Origin: Kordia sp. TARA_039_SRF
GTDB taxonomy: Bacteria; Bacteroidota; Bacteroidia; Flavobacteriales; Flavobacteriaceae
Assembly (NCBI GenBank): GCA_006383075.2
Contig: SMNH02000010.1
Location: forward strand, 1-64,000
DNA: 64,000 bases
Direction of reading: 5' to 3'
Part shown: in pieces, positions 1-8,251 of the stretch
Layout: each line of letters opens with the position of its first letter
Position numbering within the stretch: the first letter of the stretch is position 1
Notes under the pieces: generated by a model
Told to the model about the DNA's origin: nothing
What the model saw: the letters and a program-made list of their open reading frames with translations, nothing else
The model's database searches: none
Translations under genes and position numbers: made by a program

Positions 1-2685
1 GGTTATAGAAGGCAGTTAGACAAAATCGGTTTCTCATTCGATTGGAGCAGAGAAGTGCGCACTTCCAATCCTGAATATTACAAATGGACACAGTGGATTT
101 TTATCGAATTGTTCAACTCGTGGTACAATGTAGAAACGGACAAAGCAGAGCATATTGACACGCTTATCGCGAAGTTTGAAAAAGAAGGGAATACTACTGT
201 AAAAGCGTTGTGTGATGATGATGTAGCCATGTTCGCTGCGGCGGAATGGAACAACTATTCCGCAAAAGAACAACAAGAAATTTTACTCAAATACAGACTC
301 ACCTATTTGGCAGAAACGGAAGTAAACTGGTGTCCTGCATTGGGAACGGTGTTGGCGAATGACGAAATTGTCAACGGAGTTTCCGAACGTGGCGGGCATC
401 CTGTCATTCGCAAAAAAATGACGCAATGGAGCATGCGAATTTCTGCGTATGCACAGCGTTTGCTAGATGGTTTGAACGAAATCGATTGGCCACAACCTTT
501 AAAAGACTCACAAACCAATTGGATTGGTCGCTCGCAAGGCGCGATGGTGACGTTTAAAGTAGATGGACACGACGCGAATATTGACGTTTTCACCACACGA
601 CCAGACACCATTTACGGTGTAAGTTTTATGACGTTGGCGCCAGAACACGATTTGGTAGCGAAAATCACAACTGATGGACAAAAAGAAGCGGTTGAAAACT
701 ATGTAGAAGCCACAGCAAAACGTAGCGAACGTGAACGTATGGCAGACGTAAAAACGATTTCAGGAGTTTTTACGGGCGCACATGCGATTCATCCGTTTAC
801 AGGAGAAAAAATACAAATTTGGATTGGCGATTATGTATTGGCAAGTTACGGAACAGGTGCTGTGATGGCAGTTCCATGTGGAGATCAACGTGATTATGAC
901 TTTGCAAAGCATTTCGGATTGGACATTCCAAACATCTTTGAAAATGTAGACATTTCAGAAGAAGCATACGCTGAAAAAGAAGGTGTAAAAATCGCTAATT
1001 CTGACTTCTTAAATGGTTTGACCTATAAGAAAGCCATGAAAACCGTGATTTACGAAATGGAAAAACGCGGTTTTGGAAAAGGAAAAATCAACTATCGTTT
1101 GCGCGATGCAGTTTTCTCGCGTCAGCGGTATTGGGGCGAACCGTTTCCAGTGTATTATGTAGACGGAATGCCACAAATGATTGACGTACAACATTTGCCA
1201 ATCACACTGCCAGAAGTAGAAAAATATTTACCCACCGAAACGGGCGAACCGCCATTAGGAAACGCTGAGGTTTGGGCGTGGGACACCAATACAAATACCA
1301 TCGTAAGTAATGAACTTTGTCATTCCGCACTTGATGCGGAATCTGCTGAGGATAACGGAATTTATCCTCTGGAGTTAAACACCATGCCAGGTTGGGCAGG
1401 AAGTTCTTGGTATTTCTTCCGTTACATGGAAAAAGCCTTACGCGATGAACATTTTGCTGGCAAAGAAGCGTTAGACTATTGGCAAAATGTAGACTTGTAC
1501 ATTGGCGGAAGCGAACACGCAACAGGACATTTGTTATACGCACGTTTCTGGACAAAATTCTTACACGACAGAGGTTTTGTAAACGTAGACGAACCGTTCA
1601 AGAAGTTAATCAACCAAGGAATGATTTTGGGGACGAGTGCTTTTGTGTATGCCTATTTGTTAGATTGTACAAATGTAGCAGGAGGAAATATTTCAGTAGA
1701 TGTTCCCAAAAAACAACTCTTTTTAATTTCAAAGGAAGCTTATGACTCCATTTTAGAGGGTAATTCTGTTAAAGAAATAGAAAATTGGCTCATTGATAAA
1801 TATGGAAAAAAAGAGGAATGGACTTTTGAAGTTAATTATAGTTCTAATCACGTTTTAAAACGAAATGTAGATATAAGCTTATTAAAAGGTGTTAGTGATG
1901 AACTTGATGTTGAGGAATTTAGAGAAGACAATAGATATAAAGATTTAGCAGATGCTATTGTTTTGTCAGATGATGGAAGCTATATAACTCATCGCGAAGT
2001 CGAAAAAATGTCCAAGTCCAAGTATAATGTTGTAAATCCTGATGAAATTTGTGAAACGTACGGCGCAGATAGCTTGCGTTTGTATGAAATGTTTCTTGGA
2101 CCGTTGGAGCAATCGAAACCTTGGAATACAGCGGGAATTACAGGTGTTTTTGGCTTCTTAAAGAAATTATGGAAGTTGTATGTTTCTGACGAAGGTCCGA
2201 AAGTAACCGAAGCCGAACCGACGAAAGACAACCTAAAAACTTTGCACAAAACCATCAAAAAAGTGCAGGAAGACATTGAAAACTTCTCGTTCAATACATC
2301 GGTAAGCACGTTTATGATTTGTGTCAACGAATTGACCGATCAAAAGTGTACCAGCAGAGCGATTTTAGAACCGTTAACAATCTTAGTTTCTCCGTACGCG
2401 CCGCACATTGCAGAAGAGTTATGGTCGCGATTGGGCAATGAAGGTTCTATTGCTACCGTGAAGTTTCCAGTGTTTGAAGAGCGTCACTTGGTAGAAAGTT
2501 CCAAAGAATATCCAGTATCATTCAATGGAAAAATGCGTTTCAAAAAAGAGTTACCGCTAGATTTATCTAAAGAAGAAATCGAGAAAATAATTCTAGAAGA
2601 CGAACGTACACAAGCACAATTAAACGGAAGAACTCCTAAAAGAGTGATTGTAGTTCCAGGAAAAATTATTAATATCGTAGGATAG
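1..2685 (+). CDS. leuS: Leucyl-tRNA synthetase, 5' end outside the window
   Basis: Class Ia aminoacyl-tRNA synthetase that charges tRNA-Leu in the cytoplasm. The reading frame is open from base 1 (residues GYRRQLDKIGFSFDWSREV), so the first hundred or so residues, including the HIGH motif, lie upstream. Visible parts are the editing domain, the catalytic segment MPGWAGSSWYFFRYM, the KMSKS loop at bases 2005-2019 and the anticodon-binding C-terminal part. Two oddities: codons at 1319-1343 are a palindromic genomic repeat read in frame as CHSALDAES, and about 1660-1990, just before KMSKS, is markedly more AT-rich and longer than the equivalent part of the Bacteroidota enzymes I know. The flanking catalytic motifs are intact, so the enzyme should work. 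A GTG at 55 is only an internal codon. Confidence 0.97.
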   Translation, partial: GYRRQLDKIGFSFDWSREVRTSNPEYYKWTQWIFIELFNSWYNVETDKAEHIDTLIAKFEKEGNTTVKALCDDDVAMFAAAEWNNYSAKEQQEILLKYRLTYLAETEVNWCPALGTVLANDEIVNGVSERGGHPVIRKKMTQWSMRISAYAQRLLDGLNEIDWPQPLKDSQTNWIGRSQGAMVTFKVDGHDANIDVFTTRPDTIYGVSFMTLAPEHDLVAKITTDGQKEAVENYVEATAKRSERERMADVKTISGVFTGAHAIHPFTGEKIQIWIGDYVLASYGTGAVMAVPCGDQRDYDFAKHFGLDIPNIFENVDISEEAYAEKEGVKIANSDFLNGLTYKKAMKTVIYEMEKRGFGKGKINYRLRDAVFSRQRYWGEPFPVYYVDGMPQMIDVQHLPITLPEVEKYLPTETGEPPLGNAEVWAWDTNTNTIVSNELCHSALDAESAEDNGIYPLELNTMPGWAGSSWYFFRYMEKALRDEHFAGKEALDYWQNVDLYIGGSEHATGHLLYARFWTKFLHDRGFVNVDEPFKKLINQGMILGTSAFVYAYLLDCTNVAGGNISVDVPKKQLFLISKEAYDSILEGNSVKEIENWLIDKYGKKEEWTFEVNYSSNHVLKRNVDISLLKGVSDELDVEEFREDNRYKDLADAIVLSDDGSYITHREVEKMSKSKYNVVNPDEICETYGADSLRLYEMFLGPLEQSKPWNTAGITGVFGFLKKLWKLYVSDEGPKVTEAEPTKDNLKTLHKTIKKVQEDIENFSFNTSVSTFMICVNELTDQKCTSRAILEPLTILVSPYAPHIAEELWSRLGNEGSIATVKFPVFEERHLVESSKEYPVSFNGKMRFKKELPLDLSKEEIEKIILEDERTQAQLNGRTPKRVIVVPGKIINIVG
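1319..1343. repeat. Palindromic repeat inside the leuS coding sequence
   Basis: Arms ATTCCGCA (1322-1329) and TGCGGAAT (1335-1342) with a 5-base loop. It is the same hairpin found in intergenic DNA at 28139, 34999, 46083 and 46503. Here it is read in frame and adds about ten residues to LeuRS between the editing domain and the conserved PLELNTMPGWAG segment. Confidence 0.9.
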
Positions 2686-2741
2686 AAAAAGCAGTTTGGT
2701 ACAAAAATAGTACACAGCTTGTCACATCTAAATATAGAAAA

Positions 2742-3326
2742 ATGAAAAAAATAGTCTTTTTTATCGCGCTGATTTGTATGTCGACTGCAGTGATGGCACA
2801 AACAAAGAAAGCCAAAGAGCGTGCTGGGAAAACATCTGAAGATAAAGTTTTTCCTGCGGAACAAGCATTTCCAAAGGAATACGTAGGTACGTATGCTGGA
2901 AATTTAAACATCGCAGATGCAACTGGCGTGCTACAAAATGTTCCGATGGAGTTAATCATTAAACCTACGGAAGATCCGAAAAAGTATGATTACATTTTGT
3001 CATACATCGTTTCTAAGAAAAGAGACGAACGTAAGTACACTTTAGTTGTGGTTGACCCTGAAAAAGGCATTTATGACTTGGATGAAAATAACGGAATCGT
3101 ACTCAGAGCAAATTACATGCGTCAAACGCTGTTTAGCACTTTTGAGTTGAACAATAGAATTTTGAACAGTCGCGTAGAATTTAACAACGACGGACGCGTA
3201 TTTTTTTCAATAACGGTTACAGAAAAAGCAGCATCTAGAAAAACAGGAACTGAAAAAACGCCTGTGATTAGCTATAATACGACAGTGATTCAGAAAGCAG
3301 CGTTGCGAAGAGTAGAGCGCGATTAA
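2742..3326 (+). CDS. Small secreted protein of unknown function
   Basis: A 194-residue protein with a clear N-terminal signal peptide (MKKIVFFIALICMSTAVMA, cleavage probably before QTKK). It should therefore be exported to the periplasm or outer surface. The mature part begins with a charged Lys/Glu-rich stretch and continues as alternating beta-rich segments with no catalytic motif I recognise and no lipobox cysteine. It resembles conserved flavobacterial hypothetical proteins. The gene follows leuS by 56 bases on the same strand and ends before a strong hairpin terminator, so it may be transcribed alone or with leuS. The start is the first ATG before the signal peptide. Confidence 0.8.
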   Translation: MKKIVFFIALICMSTAVMAQTKKAKERAGKTSEDKVFPAEQAFPKEYVGTYAGNLNIADATGVLQNVPMELIIKPTEDPKKYDYILSYIVSKKRDERKYTLVVVDPEKGIYDLDENNGIVLRANYMRQTLFSTFELNNRILNSRVEFNNDGRVFFSITVTEKAASRKTGTEKTPVISYNTTVIQKAALRRVERD

Positions 3327-3354
3327 GAAAAACTGACAAAAATTCATATTCATG

Positions 3355-3390
3355 AAAACCTCGCTTATTTGGCGAGGTTTTTGTATTTTT
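3355..3390 (+). terminator. Rho-independent terminator
   Basis: Perfect 10-bp stem AAAACCTCGC (3355-3364) with GCGAGGTTTT (3372-3381), 7-base loop, then a T-rich tail. It closes the transcript of the secreted protein at 2742-3326. Confidence 0.9.
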
Positions 3391-3412
3391 AAAAGAGTAA
3401 AAACGAAAGAAT

Positions 3413-4120
3413 ATGATATTTGATAATGGATATCTGCTCCTTGCAGGTGCAATTATGTTAGTAAGTATGTTTGTGAGCAGTAAACTGAAAAGTAAGTTTG
3501 CGTTTTACTCCAAACTACAACTACGCAACGGAATGAGCGGTGCCGAAATTGCCAAGAAGATGCTGACGGATTATGGAATTAGAGATGTAGAAGTAATTTC
3601 GACACCAGGAATGTTGACCGATCATTACAATCCACAAAATAAGACGGTAAATTTAAGCGAAGGCGTATATCATCAACGAAATGCTGCGGCTGCCGCAGTA
3701 GCTGCGCATGAAGTAGGACATGCAGTGCAACATGCCAAAGGGTATGAATGGTTGCAAATGCGCTCTAAATTAGTGCCGTTGGTAAGCATTGCTTCCCGAT
3801 TTTCACAATGGGTTATTTACGGTGGAATTGCTATGATGGCGAGTCAACAAGCGACTGGCGGCGGTGTTGGACGAACGATTTTAATTGTTGGTCTCATCAT
3901 GTTTGCTTTGGGAACGTTGTTTAGCTTTATCACACTTCCTGTAGAATACGATGCGAGTAACAGAGCATTGCTTTGGTTACGCGATAAAAACATGGTAACC
4001 TCCGAAGAATTTGACGGCGCACAAGACGCACTCAAATGGGCAGCACGAACCTATGTAGTTGCTGCACTTGGTTCATTAGCAACCTTGCTGTATTTTATGC
4101 GCTATTTGGGCAGGGACTAA
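3413..4120 (+). CDS. Membrane zinc metallopeptidase (neutral zinc metallopeptidase family)
   Basis: A 235-residue integral membrane protein of the COG2738 / Zn_peptidase_2 family. The zinc-binding motif HEVGH is visible in AAHEVGHAVQHAKGY, around residue 98, where the two histidines would bind zinc and the glutamate would be catalytic. An N-terminal membrane segment (residues about 5-22) and two to three C-terminal hydrophobic segments flank the soluble catalytic part, and the conserved LPVEYDAS motif follows. Substrates are not known; family members are presumed to act in membrane protein quality control. The gene stands alone between a terminator and the convergent Lrp-type gene. Confidence 0.9.
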   Translation: MIFDNGYLLLAGAIMLVSMFVSSKLKSKFAFYSKLQLRNGMSGAEIAKKMLTDYGIRDVEVISTPGMLTDHYNPQNKTVNLSEGVYHQRNAAAAAVAAHEVGHAVQHAKGYEWLQMRSKLVPLVSIASRFSQWVIYGGIAMMASQQATGGGVGRTILIVGLIMFALGTLFSFITLPVEYDASNRALLWLRDKNMVTSEEFDGAQDALKWAARTYVVAALGSLATLLYFMRYLGRD

Positions 4121-4155
4121 ATTTTGAGGTGTCAATCTTACGATTAAAGAATTTA

Positions 4156-4182
4156 ATAACGCTGAGCTTATCGAAGCGTTAT
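4156..4182. terminator. Hairpin between convergent genes, possible bidirectional terminator
   Basis: Stem ATAACGCT (4156-4163) with AGCGTTAT (4175-4182); the loop contains GAGCTTATCGA, related to the CTTCGACAAGCTCAG repeat seen at 43437 and 54286. The T-tracts are poor, so termination is uncertain. It overlaps the stop codon of the Lrp-type gene. Confidence 0.4.
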
Positions 4183-4649
4183 ACTTTAATCTGTCGGTCA
4201 ATTTGCTGATTTAAGGAAATGAAGGTTTCTGTTCGTGAAACGCCTTTGATAGTTTGAATTTTATGGTTTAAAATGTCCATCAAATGCTCGTTGTCTTTAC
4301 ACAAAATTTTAATCAATAACGACCAATTTCCCGTGGTGTAGTGACTTTCCATGACTTCTGGAATTTCATTCAGCGCTTTTACCGCATCCGGATTTCGCAT
4401 GGCTTTGTCCAAATACACACCAATAAACGCCATCGTTTTATAACCTAAAACTTTCGGATTTATGACAAATTTAGAACCTACAATCAGTTGCGCTTCTTCG
4501 AGTTTTCGCAAACGTTGATGTACGGCAGCACCAGAAATGCCAATGTCGCGCGCAATGCTCAAAATCGGAGTTCGGGCATCTTGCATCAGCGCGCGCAGAA
4601 TCTTTTTGTCAATTCCGTCAATTTCTATTTGTTCATTAATTACTTTCAT
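4179..4649 (-). CDS. Lrp/AsnC family transcriptional regulator
   Basis: A 156-residue regulator. Residues about 5-60 are an AsnC-type helix-turn-helix (DKKILRALMQDARTPILSIA, then GISGAAVHQRLRKLEEAQLI), and residues about 70-150 are the RAM ligand-binding domain that forms octamers. Family members respond to amino acids and control amino-acid metabolism genes. The ATG at 4649 (MKVINEQ) is chosen over a TTG three codons upstream. It is a single-gene unit, convergent with the zinc peptidase; its targets cannot be inferred from the neighbours. Confidence 0.9.
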   Translation of the reverse strand: MKVINEQIEIDGIDKKILRALMQDARTPILSIARDIGISGAAVHQRLRKLEEAQLIVGSKFVINPKVLGYKTMAFIGVYLDKAMRNPDAVKALNEIPEVMESHYTTGNWSLLIKILCKDNEHLMDILNHKIQTIKGVSRTETFISLNQQIDRQIKV

Positions 4650-4757
4650 AGTCGTCAACTTATCATATGAAAGTCAAAAGTATTTATTTTTTTTGAATTG
4701 TAATTTTTTAAGTGAAAAACTGTATAAAATTGTTAGGTTGTGAGTTCTTTTGTTTAA

Positions 4758-4790
4758 GAAAAAAGCCCAAACTATTTTACAAGTTTGGGC
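4758..4790 (-). terminator. Rho-independent terminator of the T9SS protein gene
   Basis: On the minus strand the stem GCCCAAACT/AGTTTGGGC (4782-4790 with 4765-4773) is followed by a T-run (complement of 4758-4764). It lies 33 bases past the stop codon of the gene at 4823-7363. Confidence 0.85.
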
Positions 4791-4822
4791 AAAAGTGATT
4801 TGATACAATTTAAAAACAGAAA

Positions 4823-7363
4823 CTATTTTTTAATCACTTTTTTGACAATCGATTGATGTTGCGAAGTTGTAATTTTTACAATATACATTCCGCTAGGTAG
4901 GTTGGCTAATGAGATGGATTGTTGGTTAGTTTCTAGTATTTTATGACCAATTTGAGAATACACTTCTACATTTTTAACACGATGCTGTGAATTGATATGA
5001 ATTTCATCACGAGTAGGATTTGGCGCAATGGTAAATGAAATAGTTTCTAATGCTGCTACGGAAAGTGTTGCTGTATTTTCAAAAGCTCCTAAGTCTACAG
5101 TAGTGTCCAAAATTCTATTGTTAAATGCTAAATCAACGGTATTGACTACGTATGTATTGTCTCCTGTATTTACTGCTGGCGAACCATTTTGTAATGTATA
5201 ATCTTTCCCTGCTACATCTGTAAATATCGGATTGTTAGTAGAAACATTATTAGTGTTAGATGCGTAGGCAAAATTGTCTTCATCAATAGTATTGGTTACA
5301 AATAGTGTTGTTGGCGCATTGAATGTGCTTCTTCCTTTTCCGATTCCTGCCAAAACAGTTCCACTTTGCCCAGAATTATGATAAAAAATAGAATTGGCAA
5401 CAGTGCTATTGTGTGAACCATTATCGCGACTCAATAATAATGCAGCATTTTCGGTAATGTTGGTTTCTGAAGTCGTAGCTGAGTTTTCAGCAAATGTACA
5501 ATTCACAACATTGGTGGTGCAACTTGAACTATTTCCAACTGCACGAATCCAAGCAATTCCAGAAACACCATTTCCAGTAGTTGAATCTGAAACTACATTG
5601 TCATGAAATAAAGAGTTTGAAATGGTTACCGTTTCTGTAATATTCGTATTTGAGTAGGTATATAAAGCGGCACCATATCGAGCTAAATTGTTATTGAAAA
5701 TACAGTTTTCTATTGTAAGGGTAACTGCGCCACTTCCATCAAAGCGAGCAAAAATTGCTCCAGCACCTTGTCCTACATTGTTTTTAATAGTACAGTTTTT
5801 TAATGACAAACTAGTCACATCAAAGTTTTTATAAACAGCCGCACCATTTTGTCCATTCCCTGTCGTAGCACCAGCATTTCCATCTTGAATGGTAAGTCCG
5901 TCAAGTGTTATGTTGTTTCCAGCAATGGTAAAAACATGTATTGCATTGTCATTTCGTGAAGCAGAGGTAAAATCTACAGCAGTGTCATTTTGAGAACCAT
6001 CACCAGAGATAATAGTTTCATTCATGCGAATATTGCGTTCAGATAGTTGAGTTTCCGTTCCTGAAAAGCCACCATAAATGGTTAAATTATCAATGTTTAC
6101 TGTAATTGTGGAAGCATTTCCACCACTAACAGGCGGATAATAGGTGCCAGCGGCTAACCAAATTTCAGTTGTGTTGCTGCCTGCAACTGTTAAAGCATCG
6201 TTTATACTGGTCATGGCATTTGCCCAGCTAGAACCGTCGCCTGTTCCTGTAGCATTGGCGTCTATATAATAGCGAGTTAGTGGAGCAGGCGGCGTATATT
6301 TTAGTACTGTGATTCTATTGTTTTCGCGGTATAAATAATAAAGATTATCATTAAAATCGTTTACAGCAATTTGATGAAAAAAGCCAGCACTTGTGGTGTT
6401 TATGGTAGGCAAACTAGAAATAGTGTTCCAAGTACCATCGTAACTTTCTATAGCAACTTCGTCATTGGTATTTGCATATGTGATGTACGTTGTAAAATCA
6501 CTTTGCATGTCTATATCTACTAAATGACCTTGCGTGTTTGGATTTCCTAGCGGTTGTGCAGTCGTCTTTGTAGTGCCTTGATAGTATTGCAATACATCAC
6601 TTGACGCTCCAAAATCTCTAGTATGTGCAATCCATCGATTATTTATTAAAGCGTAATGCTTTGATTGTTGTGCAAAATATTTTGTAAAATTGCCACTACT
6701 TCCTACGCCACTTCTTCTATCCATAGAAGAAGTGTATACATCATCATTTGTGGTATTTGACATAAAATTACCATACTTATCCACGGTAACGGTATTATTT
6801 CGTCCTACAGCGACATTGGTTCCATTAGATCCGCCAGAATTTCCATTTACAAAATGCGCAACAATACCTGCATTTTGACTAATACCACTAGAAGCAGATA
6901 ATTGTGGAAATTTATAAAAAGCCATGACAGGACTTCCAAAATTGGCATCGTAAAAAAGCCCTAAATGCTCATTGTATCTATTTTGAGAAGTATTATTATA
7001 AATGGTTCTTGCTTCCCAAGTGCTACCGTTATAGCGATATAACGAAACAAGTCTGTCAGAAGTTCGGGCATTGGCAACCCAAACAGAATTGTCGCTAAGA
7101 TTAAAGGCGATACTTTCGCTATCTGCTGCATTGTTGCTCACAGTTCCTAAATCTATCCAAGAATTGCCATCAAAATAGGTAACTCGTGATCTATTGGAAG
7201 AGTTTGCATCTTGATATACAACATACGGTTCGCCATTGGGCGAGAACGCTAAGCGCGCAGATACGGCTTCATTGGAAAATTGAGCTGTTCCGACAACGTC
7301 CCATTGTTGTGCGAAACTTATGCAGTTTAGTAAAAGGAAAAAGGAGAATAGTTTTGCTTTCAT
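4823..7363 (-). CDS. Secreted beta-helix protein with T9SS sorting domain
   Basis: About 846 residues when started at the ATG before MKAKLFSFFLLLNCISFAQ, a good signal peptide (an ATG ten codons upstream is less likely). Residues about 20-360 look like a beta-propeller-type repeat region (repeated F-NG-W and Y-NG-W motifs). Residues about 365-730 form a right-handed parallel beta-helix of the choice-of-anchor Q type: it starts YYIDANATGTGDGSSWANA and ends SPAVNTGDN and DLGAFE. The last 75 residues are a type A Por secretion C-terminal sorting domain (FTIAPNPTRDEIHI to MYIVKITT), which sends the protein through the type IX system to the cell surface or medium. The ligand or substrate is unknown; the architecture suggests a surface adhesin or polysaccharide-binding protein. 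Confidence 0.88.
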   Translation of the reverse strand: MKAKLFSFFLLLNCISFAQQWDVVGTAQFSNEAVSARLAFSPNGEPYVVYQDANSSNRSRVTYFDGNSWIDLGTVSNNAADSESIAFNLSDNSVWVANARTSDRLVSLYRYNGSTWEARTIYNNTSQNRYNEHLGLFYDANFGSPVMAFYKFPQLSASSGISQNAGIVAHFVNGNSGGSNGTNVAVGRNNTVTVDKYGNFMSNTTNDDVYTSSMDRRSGVGSSGNFTKYFAQQSKHYALINNRWIAHTRDFGASSDVLQYYQGTTKTTAQPLGNPNTQGHLVDIDMQSDFTTYITYANTNDEVAIESYDGTWNTISSLPTINTTSAGFFHQIAVNDFNDNLYYLYRENNRITVLKYTPPAPLTRYYIDANATGTGDGSSWANAMTSINDALTVAGSNTTEIWLAAGTYYPPVSGGNASTITVNIDNLTIYGGFSGTETQLSERNIRMNETIISGDGSQNDTAVDFTSASRNDNAIHVFTIAGNNITLDGLTIQDGNAGATTGNGQNGAAVYKNFDVTSLSLKNCTIKNNVGQGAGAIFARFDGSGAVTLTIENCIFNNNLARYGAALYTYSNTNITETVTISNSLFHDNVVSDSTTGNGVSGIAWIRAVGNSSSCTTNVVNCTFAENSATTSETNITENAALLLSRDNGSHNSTVANSIFYHNSGQSGTVLAGIGKGRSTFNAPTTLFVTNTIDEDNFAYASNTNNVSTNNPIFTDVAGKDYTLQNGSPAVNTGDNTYVVNTVDLAFNNRILDTTVDLGAFENTATLSVAALETISFTIAPNPTRDEIHINSQHRVKNVEVYSQIGHKILETNQQSISLANLPSGMYIVKITTSQHQSIVKKVIKK

Positions 7364-7492
7364 GTGTATCATTTTTAAATAGTTATGAAGCAAAAATCTA
7401 TGTTATATGCGCTACTTTGTTGGTTTTTTCACGAAGCGCGGCGTTCCATTTATAAAAAGTGGTTTTTTGGCATTGAGCGGTTTGGCGATTTT

Positions 7493-8251
7493 CTAGAAAA
7501 TTGTCTGTATAATCTGTAAAAACTCATCCTTTTTATCGCGTGCAATCGGAATGGTTTTTTTATTTTCTAACACAATATAGTAGTTGTCTTTTTTCTCTAA
7601 TTTAGATAGATATTTTAAATTGATAATATACGAGCGGTGCGGTTTGTAGAAGATAATTTTATGTTCTAATTGGTCTGAAAAGTATTTTAAATTTTTACTA
7701 ATGAGCTGATCTTTTCCGTCTTTGAGATACACTTTTGTGTAACTTCCATCGGCTTCCAGCATAATAATATCATCCAAAGCAACAAACAACACGCCACGTG
7801 GTACCTCGAGCGCTATTTTGCTGATAGATAATTTGTTGTATAAACTTTCCAATTTTCCCAAACGATTGTTGATATCGTTGATTTCTATATTTTTTGCTGC
7901 TTTATGTATAGCAATTTTGAGTTTATCTTCGTTGATAGGTTTTAATACATAATCTACGGCGTTGGCGTCAAAAGCTTCAATAGCATATTGATTATACGCA
8001 GTTGTGAAAATAATTTGAAAATTGACAGGTTCATGCTCGAAGAAATTTAAAATTTCCAGTCCAGAGTATTTGGGCATTTCAATATCTAAAAAAACAATGT
8101 CTGGTTGGTGTGCCTTTATTTCTGCAATTGCAGTTAATAAGTTGTTGGCTTCTGCCAAAATTTCTATGGAAGGATATATTTCTTCAAGTAGCGAGCGCAA
8201 CACGCGTCGAGCTTTGTTTTCATCGTCTACAATAATGGCTGTCATGTTCAT
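7493..8251 (-). CDS. LytTR family response regulator
   Basis: A 252-residue response regulator. The receiver domain spans residues about 4-120, with acidic pocket DD9-10, phospho-acceptor Asp56 in FLDIEMP, the TTAY switch region and Lys in VLKPI. A LytTR DNA-binding domain follows at about 150-250 (YKPHRSYIINLKYL). It overlaps the upstream sensor kinase gene by four bases (ATGA), a tight two-gene operon that makes the pair near-certain partners. It could regulate the neighbouring T9SS protein gene, but that is only inference from position. Confidence 0.95.
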   Translation of the reverse strand: MNMTAIIVDDENKARRVLRSLLEEIYPSIEILAEANNLLTAIAEIKAHQPDIVFLDIEMPKYSGLEILNFFEHEPVNFQIIFTTAYNQYAIEAFDANAVDYVLKPINEDKLKIAIHKAAKNIEINDINNRLGKLESLYNKLSISKIALEVPRGVLFVALDDIIMLEADGSYTKVYLKDGKDQLISKNLKYFSDQLEHKIIFYKPHRSYIINLKYLSKLEKKDNYYIVLENKKTIPIARDKKDEFLQIIQTIF

